Source: Desulfobacterium sp. (GTDB taxonomy: Bacteria > Desulfobacterota > Desulfobacteria > Desulfobacterales > Desulfobacteraceae). Taken from it: a DNA stretch of 52,574 bases. The stretch covers positions 1 to 52,574 of the forward strand of contig JAEINR010000037.1 of the NCBI GenBank assembly GCA_016342325.1, written 5' to 3'. This document shows positions 1 through 8,876 of this stretch, in pieces; position 1 is the first letter of the stretch, and each line of letters begins with the position of its first letter. Made by a program: the position numbers and the translations under genes. Below the pieces are notes generated by a model. That model worked only from the letters and a program-made list of their open reading frames with translations. It ran no database searches and was not told the DNA's origin.

Positions 1-4
1 ATTA

Positions 5-73
5 GTGGACGGATTCCAGCGGAATGGGTGGACGGAATAAATCGGATTGAGTGGACGGAATGATCCGGAATAT
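5..73. repeat. Three 23-bp direct tandem repeats, transposon-end-like
   Basis: Three consecutive units start at 5, 28 and 51. Each begins GTGGACGGAWT and carries a second CGGAWT half-motif about 10 bp further on, so the array is also quasi-periodic at half the unit. Such multiple internal repeats are typical of transposase-binding ends, for example IS21-family ends (inference). The transposase gene, if present, would lie to the left of the window. Confidence 0.6.
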
Positions 74-181
74 GCATGGGACCTATATGGGAACTTGAGG
101 ACCCACGAGAGGATACAAAAAGAGACCTATGGCTATGGAATGAAAAGCGGTGTAAGATGTTGGAAACGCTGAAGAGAAAGA

Positions 182-279
182 TGGCGGAAGTGCATAGGAA
201 TCGAACCTACCCGGGACGGTTTTAGCGCCCCACATCGGATTTGAAGTCCGAGGGCCCCACCAGTGAGCCGCGCACTTCC
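182..279 (-). tRNA. selC: tRNA-Sec (anticodon TCA)
   Basis: On the minus strand this folds as a long tRNA with an 8-bp acceptor stem (GGAAGTGC with GCACTTCC), a G discriminator and an encoded CCA at 184-182. The anticodon loop CTTCAAA gives TCA, at plus positions 242-244. The long variable arm and total length of about 98 nt fit tRNA-Sec, which reads UGA as selenocysteine with SelB. Its presence implies that the organism makes selenoproteins, such as formate dehydrogenases or hydrogenases in sulfate reducers. Its 3' end faces the transposon-like repeats at 5-73, and selC 3' ends are known integration hot spots. Confidence 0.95.
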
Positions 280-300
280 GCAATCGATAAAAACATAGCA

Positions 301-328
301 ACTATATAGAAAAATCCAGGCTTGTCAA
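301..328 (-). promoter_or_regulatory. Promoter of selC
   Basis: On the minus strand there is a perfect -35 TTGACA (plus 323-328), a 16-bp spacer and a -10 TATAGT (plus 301-306). Transcription would start about 14 nt before the tRNA-Sec 5' end, as expected for a tRNA gene. Confidence 0.7.
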
Positions 329-664
329 CCTTTTTAATGGTTTTTAGCCTGAAAATGTTAAGAAACAAATGGAACATTGTCGAGCTTATTTTGGGCCACT
401 TTTTGTGGTGACGGGTCAATTCCGGGTCAGGGACTTTTGGGGTGTTCGATGGGGGTTGGTTTTTGAATTGATCAGGGGTTCGAGTTGAAACAGGATAGGC
501 GGATTTGATTGCCGGAAGGTGGTTCATGGCAGGGACTGTCCGGGTGTAGTCTGTGACCTTATATGCCGGATACGGGACGTTTGAGGCGAGGAGGGAGGCG
601 ATTGAGGAGGCGTCCTTAAGCATCCAAGAGGGATCTATTACACTTTTGTTATCATGGATAAATA

Positions 665-693
665 TTGACAATTCGCCTCCAGAGGGGTATTCC
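665..693 (+). promoter_or_regulatory. Possible promoter of the DUF3553-like gene
   Basis: TTGACA at 665-670, a 17-bp spacer and TATTCC at 688-693. It would give a leader of about 110 nt before the start at 812. The -10 match is only moderate. Confidence 0.35.
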
Positions 694-811
694 TTATTCT
701 ATGTATAGTGTTGAAAAAAAACAAAAAACCGAATCTATTTAGCTGTAAAATGAAAATTAATGAGCCCTATTAAAAAAAAAACTGAATTATCGAGCATAAA
801 AAAGGATGTCT

Positions 812-1666
812 ATGATAAATTATAAAAAAGGTGATCGTGTAAAACATCCGAAAATGCAAAAATGGGGGCTCGGAGAGGTCCTTGGCAGTAGCGATGGGGA
901 ATCCGTAGATGTTTTCTTTGTTGGCGTAGGGAAAAAAACTCTTTCAAAGAATGCAGTACTCGCGAAGATTACAGGGGAAACTGCGGTTAACCTAATGCTG
1001 GATAATATAATAATAACACCCGGAAAAATTAAATTTGTAAATATATCTGAGGTTATTAAATTCTTTTTGAAACGTTTCCCAAAAGGATTTTATGAAGAAG
1101 AGTTCATCGAAAAAGAGCGGGAATCTAAAGTAAAAGCCCATGATCTATCAGTAGAACTCCTAAACAAAGATGCCTTTTTAACACTTCTTCAAGAAAAGAA
1201 TTATTCAGAGTTGTCAAAGAGAGCATTGAAAGTAATAAATGCAACAAATTTGATTTTTCCTAACGAGAAAATGTCTTTAAAAGAGGGACTGAAAACACCA
1301 TCTGTCCAGCGAGAATTTTCTGAAAAGCTTTATGACCTGCTGTTTGATGAGGATGATGAACTCCAAAACAGATTTGAAGCGTTTTCAACGTTTCTTGAAA
1401 GCATTGAGGCTGCAAAGTGGACTACTGCATCCTATTTTTTATTTGTTCATTTTCCCCAAACATATATGTTTGTAAAACCGACTGTTACAAGGAATGTGTC
1501 TAAACTTTGTGGGTTTGAAATTAATTACCAACCGAAACTTAATTGGCTCACCTACAACTCTGTATTGAAATTCTCAAGCTATTTAAATACAGAATTATTA
1601 AATTTAGAACCACGGGATATGATCGATGTCCAATCTTTCATGTGGTGCATTGAGAAATACGAATAA
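812..1666 (+). CDS. Uncharacterised protein with N-terminal DUF3553-like domain
   Basis: The 284-residue product is of unknown function. Residues 3-45 (YKKGDRVKHPKMQKWGLGEV and onward) resemble DUF3553, a small SH3/Tudor-like module also found at the C terminus of some UvrD-type helicases. The C-terminal third has a conserved-looking block (about 205-230, WTTASYFLFVHFPQTYMF) and ends with DMIDVQSFMW, suggesting a real second domain that I cannot name. I chose the ATG at 812 because AAAAGG at 800-805 lies 6 nt upstream; the ATG at 806 abuts that site. The gene is markedly AT-rich against the core genes and stands alone beside selC, consistent with horizontally acquired cargo. A DNA- or RNA-related role is only a guess from the first domain. 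Confidence 0.75.
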   Translation: MINYKKGDRVKHPKMQKWGLGEVLGSSDGESVDVFFVGVGKKTLSKNAVLAKITGETAVNLMLDNIIITPGKIKFVNISEVIKFFLKRFPKGFYEEEFIEKERESKVKAHDLSVELLNKDAFLTLLQEKNYSELSKRALKVINATNLIFPNEKMSLKEGLKTPSVQREFSEKLYDLLFDEDDELQNRFEAFSTFLESIEAAKWTTASYFLFVHFPQTYMFVKPTVTRNVSKLCGFEINYQPKLNWLTYNSVLKFSSYLNTELLNLEPRDMIDVQSFMWCIEKYE

Positions 1667-2385
1667 TTTTTAATACTATTTTTCTTTTTTTGGGGGGGGG
1701 CAGGGCTGGAGAATCAGGGGGGCAAGGTGTGTAGGAACATAAAATATTGTACAGAATTGCACATAAGCCCCGGCTTATGGGATAAAAAGTGTCCTTTGCG
1801 CCCGCCTTTCTGAACCCGATCCCATAGAAATAGAAGAAAGGGATAAATTAAGGTCTCCCAAAAAATATGCATCCTCGTTATAACTGTTTGATATGACGAG
1901 GATGCCGATAATTATGCGCTCATTATACATGCCAGAATAAAAAACACCTTTTGCCCTTACTGGATATTCTCCCCAAAGCCCTAACGCTTGAGGCGAGAGG
2001 GAGTAGGCCATTATTTCCCGTTGACTCGAACAGCTTCAGCGCGTTTTTCAAGAGCTTTGCAAAAAAGCCCAGGGCGTTCTGCCTTCATAATATTCCGACC
2101 TCGGAGATCTCGTTTCAATTGACGGCTCTTTAATCGATTTGGTTTTGACGTCAACCGCAAAATGCTGACTGGTATTATGGACCGTGGATATCAATTCCAT
2201 AAGCGTTTTGATGAGCTGCTTGATGGTTGGAGGGGTGGCTTTGGGACGTCTACGGGTCAATCGCGGGCCATTTTTATGTAGAACTTCACCCGGAAATTTA
2301 GTATTTACAGAAAAAATGTTATTGTTCGATATGGGGGCAGGGTAAAAACGGCGCCCCATTAACCGATATGGAGAGGGATTTGGAA
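1667..2385. other. About 0.7 kb without a convincing gene
   Basis: The stretch contains a run of nine G residues near 1692, an 8-bp inverted repeat CATAAGCC/GGCTTATG (1762-1779) and a 10-bp inverted repeat at 1869-1905. Two minus-strand open frames (1775-2011 and 2048-2359) lie end to end, but they lack recognisable domains and good ribosome-binding sites. They could be decayed remains of a mobile gene; I cannot identify one. Confidence 0.45.
1869..1905. repeat. Inverted repeat, 10-bp arms
   Basis: GCATCCTCGT (1869-1878) and ACGAGGATGC (1896-1905) are perfect reverse complements with a 17-nt loop. There is no T-run, so this is not an obvious terminator; it may be a relic end or a protein site. 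Confidence 0.5.
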
Positions 2386-3525
2386 ATGATCGATACCGAG
2401 AGAATGAGCCAACTGTTCACAATGCTTGCTGAAACAGATTCTGTGTCCAGGGAAGAGGGCGTGCTGGCGGGAAAGCTTGCAGAGATATTAAAAGGGATGG
2501 GGGCTGAGGTCTTTTTTGACAATGCCGGTGAAAAGGTCGGCAGCGACACCGGTAACCTGGTGGCAAAGTTCGAAGGCTCGGTTGAGGCGGAGCCCCTGTT
2601 CCTGTCCGGTCATATGGACACGGTGGAGCCGGGCAGGGGAATCAAGGTGGTGTTTGAAGACGGTGTGTTCAGGAGTGACGGCACCACCATCCTGGGTTCC
2701 GATGACAAGTCCGCCCTGGCCATTATCCTGGAGGTGATGGATGTGATCCTTGAAAAGCGGCTGCCCCATCCTCCCATTGAGATTTTGTTTACCATCTGCG
2801 AGGAGATCGGGCTCATGGGGGCCAAGAACCTGGACCTCTCCCTCATGGATGCCAAGATCGGTTACATCCTTGATTCAACCGACACGGACGGGATCGTGAC
2901 CCGGGCACCCGCATCCACGCGGTTTTCCATCAATATTTTTGGAAAGGCGTCCCATGCAGGAGCGGAACCCGAGCTTGGCATCAATGCCATTTCGGTTGCG
3001 GCCCGGGCCATTGATTCCCTGGCGCTGGGCAGGGTGGACAGCGAGACCACCTGTAACATCGGCAAGATCCGGGGGGGGAAGGCCACCAACATCATCCCGG
3101 AGTTTGTCACCGTGGATGGCGAGGCCAGGAGCCATAACCCTGAAAAGCTCAAAAAAATCACGGATACCATGATCAATGCCTTCCAACGTGCTGCGGCAGG
3201 CTTCAGGAAGGAGGGGGAAGAACTTCCCCGGATTGAGGTGGTCCTTGACCAGGATTATCCCGCCACGAATATTCCCGAGGATCACCGTGTGGTGACCCTT
3301 GCCCGGAAGGCTGCTGAAAATCTTGGTAAAAAAATGGAGACCAAGACCATTGGCGGCGGTGCCGATGCCAATGTCCTTTTTAACAAGGGCATCGTGGCAG
3401 GGGTGCTTGGTACGGGCATGACAGATGTCCATACGGTCAAGGAGAACGTGAAGCTGTCGGACATGCTCAGCACCGCGGAGACTCTCCTTGAGATCATCGC
3501 CATCCATGCCCGGGGAGAGATTTAA
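2386..3525 (+). CDS. M20-family metallopeptidase, PepT-like
   Basis: A zinc-dependent cytosolic exopeptidase of the M20 family, closest in look to peptidase T / YqjE-like tripeptidases. Family landmarks are visible: GHMDTV (H76, D78), the bridging aspartate in GSDDKSA (about 106-107), the catalytic glutamates in CEEIG (about 139-140), and an internal dimerisation domain (about 180-290) before the C-terminal half of the catalytic domain. The length of 379 residues is normal. I chose the ATG at 2386 because GAGAGGG at 2371-2377 is correctly spaced; an in-frame ATG at 2368 has no such site. It is the first gene of a plus-strand run, 4 nt before larC, suggesting cotranscription. The substrate is not predictable from the sequence. 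Confidence 0.9.
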   Translation: MIDTERMSQLFTMLAETDSVSREEGVLAGKLAEILKGMGAEVFFDNAGEKVGSDTGNLVAKFEGSVEAEPLFLSGHMDTVEPGRGIKVVFEDGVFRSDGTTILGSDDKSALAIILEVMDVILEKRLPHPPIEILFTICEEIGLMGAKNLDLSLMDAKIGYILDSTDTDGIVTRAPASTRFSINIFGKASHAGAEPELGINAISVAARAIDSLALGRVDSETTCNIGKIRGGKATNIIPEFVTVDGEARSHNPEKLKKITDTMINAFQRAAAGFRKEGEELPRIEVVLDQDYPATNIPEDHRVVTLARKAAENLGKKMETKTIGGGADANVLFNKGIVAGVLGTGMTDVHTVKENVKLSDMLSTAETLLEIIAIHARGEI

Positions 3526-3529
3526 CCCT

Positions 3530-4717
3530 ATGATTGCTTATTTTGATGTGTTTGCCGGCATCAGCGGTGATATGACCCTGGGGGCTTTTGTGGATCTTGG
3601 GGTGTCTGTGAACTGGTTAAAGGAGACGCTTTCCGCCCTTCCGTTGGACGGGTTTGATATCAGGACGGAAGAGGTGTGGCAGAACGGCATCCGGGGGGTG
3701 GATCTTTTTGTGGATGCCCATGACCATGTCCATGCAAAAAATTACAAGGAGATCAAGCGGTTGATCTCAGAATCGCCCCTGTCGGATCGGGTCAAGGCCC
3801 AGAGTCTTGCGGCCTTTGAGAAGATCGCCATTGCAGAGTCGAAGATCCACGGATCCGACCTTGAATGCGTTCATTTCCATGAGGTGGGGGGGATCGATGC
3901 CATTGTTGATATCGTGGGATCGTTCCTCTGTGCGGAGCGCCTGGGAATTACCCGGGTTCATGCCTCCGTGATTCCACTGGGCCACGGTTCGGTCAAGTGC
4001 AGCCATGGCACCATTCCCGTGCCCGTACCCGCAACCCTTGCGATCCTGAAGGGGATTCCGGTCCGGGACGCAGGTATTGGCATGGAGATCGTGACCCCCA
4101 CCGGGGCCGCCATCATCACCACCCTTGCCGATTCCTTCGGTCCCATGCCTTCCATGGTGGTTGACGCCATTGGGTATGGTTCGGGCAAGCGGCGGTCTGA
4201 TTCGGGTCTTCCCAATCTCCTGCGCATTGTTCTGGGAACCGGTGATGAAAAAGGACAAAGGGAGACCATCTCCACCGAAAAGGTGTTTGTGGTCGAGACC
4301 TCCACCGATGACATGAGCGGTGAGATATCGGGCTACCTCATGGAAAAGTTGTTTGACGCAGGCGCCCTGGATGTTTGCCACATTCCCGTGCAGATGAAAA
4401 AGAACCGGCCGGGGACCCGGCTTGAGGTGCTGTGTAAGGGGGATCAACTCGACAAGATGATCGAGCTGATCCTTACCCAAAGCACCTCCACCGGGGTGAG
4501 ATACCACCAGGTGGAGCGGGCGCTCTTGAAGCGAAGGGAGGTCGTTGTGGACACAGCCTTTGGCAAACTCCAGGCAAAGGAGGTCACCTATCCCGACGGC
4601 AGTGTCCGAATTATTCCCGAGTACGAGGTGTGCCGCAGGGTGGCGGACGAAAAAAAGATCGTGCTCCAGGATGTCTACGCGCAACTATGCCTTGACATGA
4701 ATCAGAGCAGACTATAG
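3530..4717 (+). CDS. larC: LarC, nickel insertion into pincer cofactor
   Basis: LarC is the CTP-dependent nickel chelatase that inserts Ni into pyridinium-3,5-bisthiocarboxylic acid mononucleotide, the cofactor of lactate racemase and LarA-like enzymes. The N terminus MIAYFDVFAGISGDMTLGAF, HFHEVGGIDAIVD (115-127), SHGTIPVPVPAT (158-169) and TPTGAA (189-194) are strong family motifs. The protein has 395 residues in one frame, so it does not need the programmed frameshift described for Lactobacillus larC1/larC2. GGGGAGAG lies 10 nt before the ATG at 3530. LarB, LarE and LarA are not in this window, so the partners must be elsewhere or the pathway partial. Confidence 0.93.
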   Translation: MIAYFDVFAGISGDMTLGAFVDLGVSVNWLKETLSALPLDGFDIRTEEVWQNGIRGVDLFVDAHDHVHAKNYKEIKRLISESPLSDRVKAQSLAAFEKIAIAESKIHGSDLECVHFHEVGGIDAIVDIVGSFLCAERLGITRVHASVIPLGHGSVKCSHGTIPVPVPATLAILKGIPVRDAGIGMEIVTPTGAAIITTLADSFGPMPSMVVDAIGYGSGKRRSDSGLPNLLRIVLGTGDEKGQRETISTEKVFVVETSTDDMSGEISGYLMEKLFDAGALDVCHIPVQMKKNRPGTRLEVLCKGDQLDKMIELILTQSTSTGVRYHQVERALLKRREVVVDTAFGKLQAKEVTYPDGSVRIIPEYEVCRRVADEKKIVLQDVYAQLCLDMNQSRL

Positions 4718-4728
4718 AAAATAGGGCT

Positions 4729-5178
4729 ATGAATCTAAAAGATAAGTTGATCATGGCGGCGGCCATGGGAGGGGGGCTTGGAAAAATACCCAAGGCCCCT
4801 GGAACCTTCGGTACCCTGGCCGCACTTCCGCTGATCGTCCTGTTTGCCTGGCTTGACCCGGAGTGGGGCGTTTTTGGGGTGGTGACCCTGATCGTTGTTT
4901 CCATTTGGATCTGCGACGAGGCCGAGGCCATCATGGGGGTTAAGGATCCGGGATCCATAGTGTTGGACGAAGTCGCCGGTTACACCGTTGCCATGGCAGG
5001 TATGCCCGTGACGGGTTGGACCCTGGTTGCAGGTTTTTTACTATTCAGGGTGTTTGACATTTTCAAGCCCGTGCCGGTGAGAAATTTTGAGAATCGGTTT
5101 ACCGGCGGGCCGGGGATTGTCCTGGATGACATTGTTGCGGGCCTCTTGAGTGCCGTTGTTTTAAGAATATTATTTTAA
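4729..5178 (+). CDS. pgpA: Phosphatidylglycerophosphatase A
   Basis: The enzyme dephosphorylates phosphatidylglycerophosphate to phosphatidylglycerol at the inner membrane. Motifs typical of PgpA are present: GKIPKAPGTFGTL (about 18-30), DEVAGY, FRVFDIFKP and GIVLDDIVAG. Several hydrophobic segments fit an integral membrane protein, and 149 residues is close to the usual size. It starts 11 nt after larC and is followed by recA after 33 nt. In many bacteria cinA sits between pgpA and recA; here it does not. Confidence 0.93.
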   Translation: MNLKDKLIMAAAMGGGLGKIPKAPGTFGTLAALPLIVLFAWLDPEWGVFGVVTLIVVSIWICDEAEAIMGVKDPGSIVLDEVAGYTVAMAGMPVTGWTLVAGFLLFRVFDIFKPVPVRNFENRFTGGPGIVLDDIVAGLLSAVVLRILF

Positions 5179-5211
5179 TTTATATATAGAAGGGTTTGGG
5201 GGATTAAATAG

Positions 5212-6246
5212 ATGGCTGAGTTAACAGATAAAGATAAGGCCGTACAGACGGCAATGGGCCAGATCGAGCGCCAGTTTGGCAAGGGCTCCATCATGAAACT
5301 CGGAGCCCGGGAGATCCAGGCGGTGCCTGTGATACCGACCGGTTCCCTGGCCCTTGACAAGGCGCTTGGGATCGGCGGGTTTCCCAAGGGCAGGGTGATC
5401 GAGATCTACGGTCCGGAATCTTCGGGAAAGACCACCCTGTCCCTCCATGCCGTGGCCGAGAGCCAGAAACAGGGCGGGATCGCGGCATTCATCGATGCCG
5501 AGCACGCATTGGATGTCGCCTATGCCAAACGCCTTGGCGTGGACTGTGACGAACTCCTGGTCTCCCAGCCCGATACTGGAGAGCAGGCCCTTGAGATCGC
5601 GGACATGCTGGTGAGAAGCGGCGCCGTTGATATCATTATCGTCGATTCGGTGGCGGCCCTGGTACCCCGGGCGGAGATCGAAGGTGAGATGGGCGACTCC
5701 CACATGGGACTCCAGGCAAGGCTCATGTCCCAGGCCCTGAGGAAACTGACGGCAACCATTGGAAAGACAAACACCACCTTGATCTTCATCAATCAGATCC
5801 GTATGAAGATCGGTGTCGTTTATGGAAACCCTGAGACCACCACCGGTGGAAACGCCCTGAAATTCTACGCATCCATCCGGATCGAGATCCGAAAGGCCGC
5901 AGCCATCAAGGAGGGTCAGGATATCCTTGGAAACAGGACCAAGATCAAGGTGGTAAAGAACAAGCTTGCGCCTCCGTTCAAGAGTGTGGAGTTTGATCTC
6001 ATGTACGGAGAGGGCATCTCAAAAACCGGCGAACTGCTTGACATGGGTGTGGAATTAGACATCATAGACAAGAGCGGTGCCTGGTACTCCTATGGCGGGG
6101 AGAGAATCGGCCAGGGCCGACAGAACGTCAAGGCATTTTTTACTGATAATCCCGACCTGTTTGAAAAGATCCAGGCACGGGTGAGAGAGGCACTTGGACT
6201 TTCCGGAACGGTTCCCCAGGAGAAGGGTGAGGCGGCAGCGAAATAG
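5212..6246 (+). CDS. recA: Recombinase RecA
   Basis: RecA forms filaments on single-stranded DNA for homologous recombination and triggers LexA cleavage. The Walker A motif GPESSGKTT is at 67-75. [16 protein letters not shown] (DNA-binding loop L1 region) and the [10 protein letters not shown] segment before loop L2 are intact. The length of 344 residues is normal, ending in a lysine/alanine/glutamate-rich tail. A GGGGGA site precedes the ATG at 5212. I see no clear LexA box in the 33-nt gap before it, so expression may depend on an upstream promoter. recX, often next to recA, is absent; alaS follows after 11 nt. Confidence 0.98.
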   Translation: MAELTDKDKAVQTAMGQIERQFGKGSIMKLGAREIQAVPVIPTGSLALDKALGIGGFPKGRVIEIYGPESSGKTTLSLHAVAESQKQGGIAAFIDAEHALDVAYAKRLGVDCDELLVSQPDTGEQALEIADMLVRSGAVDIIIVDSVAALVPRAEIEGEMGDSHMGLQARLMSQALRKLTATIGKTNTTLIFINQIRMKIGVVYGNPETTTGGNALKFYASIRIEIRKAAAIKEGQDILGNRTKIKVVKNKLAPPFKSVEFDLMYGEGISKTGELLDMGVELDIIDKSGAWYSYGGERIGQGRQNVKAFFTDNPDLFEKIQARVREALGLSGTVPQEKGEAAAK

Positions 6247-6257
6247 AGGAGTAGATG

Positions 6258-8876
6258 ATGACAGGCAATGAAGCACGTAAGATATTTATAGAGTATTTTA
6301 AGAAACATAACCACCACCATGTGAGAAGCTCCTCCCTGGTGCCCAGTGATGATCCCACCCTTTTGTTTACCAATGCCGGCATGGTTCAGTTCAAGCGGGT
6401 ATTTACCGGGGACGAGAAGCGGGACTACACCACAGCCGTCACCTCCCAGAAATGCGTGCGTGCCGGCGGTAAGCACAACGACCTTGAGAATGTGGGCTAT
6501 ACCGCTCGCCATCATACCTTTTTCGAGATGCTGGGCAATTTCTCCTTTGGCGAATATTTTAAGGACCAGGCCATCGATTTTGCCTGGGACCTTTTGATCA
6601 ACGGGTATGGGTTTGACAAGGAAAAGCTGTGGGTCTCGGTTTATCTGGACGATGATGAGGCCTACAACATCTGGCGGGACAAGATCGGCGTTCCTGAGGA
6701 TCGCATCGTGCGCCTGGGCGAGAAGGACAACTTCTGGTCCATGGGAGACACGGGTCCCTGCGGACCCTGCAGCGAGATTCATATCGACCGGGGCGAGAAG
6801 TTCGGATGCGACAGCCCGGACTGTGCCGTGGGATGCGAGTGCGACCGCTATCTTGAGCTGTGGAACCTTGTGTTCATGCAGTTTGAGCGGGACGCGGCCG
6901 GCAACATGACGCCGTTGCCCAAACCGAGTATTGATACGGGCCTTGGGCTGGAGCGGGTGATCTCGGTTCTCCAGGATGTACCCACAAACTATGATACCGA
7001 TCTGTTCATTCCCATCATGGAGCGGGTAGAAGCGCTTTCGGGCAAGAAAAAGAACGCCTCGGCTGAGAACGATGTGGCCATGAAGGTGATCGCCGATCAC
7101 TCCAGGGCCGCCGCATTTCTTATCTGCGACGGCATCCTTCCCGCCAACGAAGGCAGGGGGTATGTGCTCCGCCGTATCATGCGGCGGGCCATCCGGTACG
7201 GCCGGAACCTGGGGCTTGTAAAGCCGTTTCTCCACGAGACCGTTCAAAAGGTGTTTGAGATCATGGAGGAGACCTATCCCGAGCTCAGGGAGTCCTCCGC
7301 CTTTATCCTCAACGTGGTAGAGAACGAGGAGGCAAAATTCTCCGAGACCCTTGATGTGGGTCTGAAACTCCTCAATGAAACCATTGAGAAGACCGAACAG
7401 TCAAACGCAAAGGAGATCGCAGGCGACGTCATCTTCAAGCTCTACGACACCTACGGATTTCCCGTGGACATTATCAACGACGTGGTTGCGGACCGGAAGA
7501 TCACCCTGGACATGGACGGCTACAACCGGGCCATGGACGATCAGAGGGCAAGGTCAAAGAGTTCCAAGACCTTTGCCGGGGTGGGGGATGCCTACAAGAC
7601 CCTGACCTCCCAGGGTGTGAAGACCGCGTTCACCGGATATACCGAATCTGAATCAAGTTCAAAGATTCTCCTCATGGTCAAGGATGATGGCGCTGTTGAT
7701 ACTGCTGTGGAAGGGGACCGGGTGGAGATCGTCACCGAGTCCACGCCCCTTTATGCGGAGTCCGGCGGCCAGGCAGGGGATGCCGGCGTCATCAAGACCC
7801 AAGGGTGCACCGTTGTCATTGACAACACACTTGCAGATCCCTCAGGTCTCAGGATTCACCACGGCACGGTCACCTTGGGAACCCTCTCTTCCGGAGAGAC
7901 GGTAACCCTCACGGTGGACCAGGATCGCAGGGCGACCACCGCCTTGAACCACACGGCCACCCACCTTCTCCATGCGGCCCTTCGCAAGGTGCTGGGGGAC
8001 CATGTCAAGCAGTCCGGGTCCCTTGTGACCCACGATCGGCTCAGGTTCGATTTTACCCACTTTGCTTCCATCTCACGGGAGGAGATCCAGGCCGTGGAGG
8101 ATGAGGTCAATGCCCGCATCCGGGAGAACGCCCCTGTAAACACCCTGGAGATGGGCATGGACGAAGCCGTGAAATCCGGTGCCACTGCCCTGTTTGAAGA
8201 GAAGTACGGGGACACGGTAAGGGTGGTTTCCATGGGGGATTTCAGCAAGGAGCTTTGCGGCGGAACCCACACGGACCGCTCGGGCAACATTGGTGTTTTC
8301 CAGATCGTCTCCGAAGGGGGCATTGCCTCAGGTGTCCGGCGAATCGAGGCCCTGACCGGCGCCACCGCCATGCAGTATCTCCATGAAACAACGGCCCAGT
8401 TGATGGAGGCGGCCCATATCCTCAAGGCGTCCAAGGCTGAGGTGGTTTCAAAGGTCAAGACCCTGGTTGCAGAGAAAAAGAGTGCCGACAAGGAGATCGT
8501 TTCCCTGAAGGCAAAGATCGCTTCAAAGTCCGTTGAGAACATCGATGACGAAATCCGGGAGATTGACGGGGTCAAGGTGCTGGCCAAACGGGTTCAGATC
8601 GACAACCCCTCCCAGCTCAGGGATCTTGCGGACAAGTTCAAGACAAAGATTGGTTCCGGGGTCGTGCTTCTCGGTGCTGAATCCAATGGTAAGGTCCTTC
8701 TCATCGCGGTGGTTACTCCGGATTTGACCAAAAAGTTCAAGGCCGGTGAGATCGTCAAGACCGCAGCAGGTATTGTCGGCGGCGGGGGCGGCGGACGGCC
8801 GGACATGGCCCAGGCCGGCGGTTCCAAACCCGAGTTTCTGGACAAGGCCCTGGAGTCGGTATATACCATTAAATGA
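6258..8876 (+). CDS. alaS: Alanyl-tRNA synthetase
   Basis: Charges tRNA-Ala and edits mischarged Ser/Gly. The class II core is at the N terminus (TNAGMVQFK, then RHHTFFEMLGNFSFGEYFK). The editing domain carries HTATHLLHA and CGGTH zinc ligands, and the C-Ala domain ends with the glycine run GGGGGGRPDMAQAGG. The length of 872 residues is normal. Two ATGs compete (6255 and 6258); the second is better spaced from GAGGAG at 6246-6251. The last four bases overlap the start of the next gene (ATGA), so the permease genes are likely translationally coupled to alaS. Confidence 0.97.
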   Translation: MTGNEARKIFIEYFKKHNHHHVRSSSLVPSDDPTLLFTNAGMVQFKRVFTGDEKRDYTTAVTSQKCVRAGGKHNDLENVGYTARHHTFFEMLGNFSFGEYFKDQAIDFAWDLLINGYGFDKEKLWVSVYLDDDEAYNIWRDKIGVPEDRIVRLGEKDNFWSMGDTGPCGPCSEIHIDRGEKFGCDSPDCAVGCECDRYLELWNLVFMQFERDAAGNMTPLPKPSIDTGLGLERVISVLQDVPTNYDTDLFIPIMERVEALSGKKKNASAENDVAMKVIADHSRAAAFLICDGILPANEGRGYVLRRIMRRAIRYGRNLGLVKPFLHETVQKVFEIMEETYPELRESSAFILNVVENEEAKFSETLDVGLKLLNETIEKTEQSNAKEIAGDVIFKLYDTYGFPVDIINDVVADRKITLDMDGYNRAMDDQRARSKSSKTFAGVGDAYKTLTSQGVKTAFTGYTESESSSKILLMVKDDGAVDTAVEGDRVEIVTESTPLYAESGGQAGDAGVIKTQGCTVVIDNTLADPSGLRIHHGTVTLGTLSSGETVTLTVDQDRRATTALNHTATHLLHAALRKVLGDHVKQSGSLVTHDRLRFDFTHFASISREEIQAVEDEVNARIRENAPVNTLEMGMDEAVKSGATALFEEKYGDTVRVVSMGDFSKELCGGTHTDRSGNIGVFQIVSEGGIASGVRRIEALTGATAMQYLHETTAQLMEAAHILKASKAEVVSKVKTLVAEKKSADKEIVSLKAKIASKSVENIDDEIREIDGVKVLAKRVQIDNPSQLRDLADKFKTKIGSGVVLLGAESNGKVLLIAVVTPDLTKKFKAGEIVKTAAGIVGGGGGGRPDMAQAGGSKPEFLDKALESVYTIK

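Larger units (their letters stand above)
280..811. other. Gene-poor stretch between selC and the DUF3553-like gene
   Basis: Apart from the selC promoter and a possible promoter at 665-693, I see no gene here. A long minus-strand open frame runs across it (222-671), but it overlaps the tRNA, has a low-complexity proline/threonine-rich translation and no recognisable domain, so I treat it as chance. The right part (690-800) is very AT-rich. Confidence 0.5.

Noticed and set aside
222-671. 149-codon open frame on the minus strand across the tRNA-Sec gene
   Set aside because: It overlaps the tRNA, has no plausible ribosome-binding site and no recognisable domain.
1775-2359. Two adjacent minus-strand frames considered as a broken transposase
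   Set aside because: I could not find DDE, HUH or integrase motifs in either frame, so I report only an unexplained region.
6090-7247. 385-codon minus-strand frame opposite recA and alaS
   Set aside because: It lies antisense to two certain genes; long shadow frames are common in such codon-biased DNA, and its translation has no domain.
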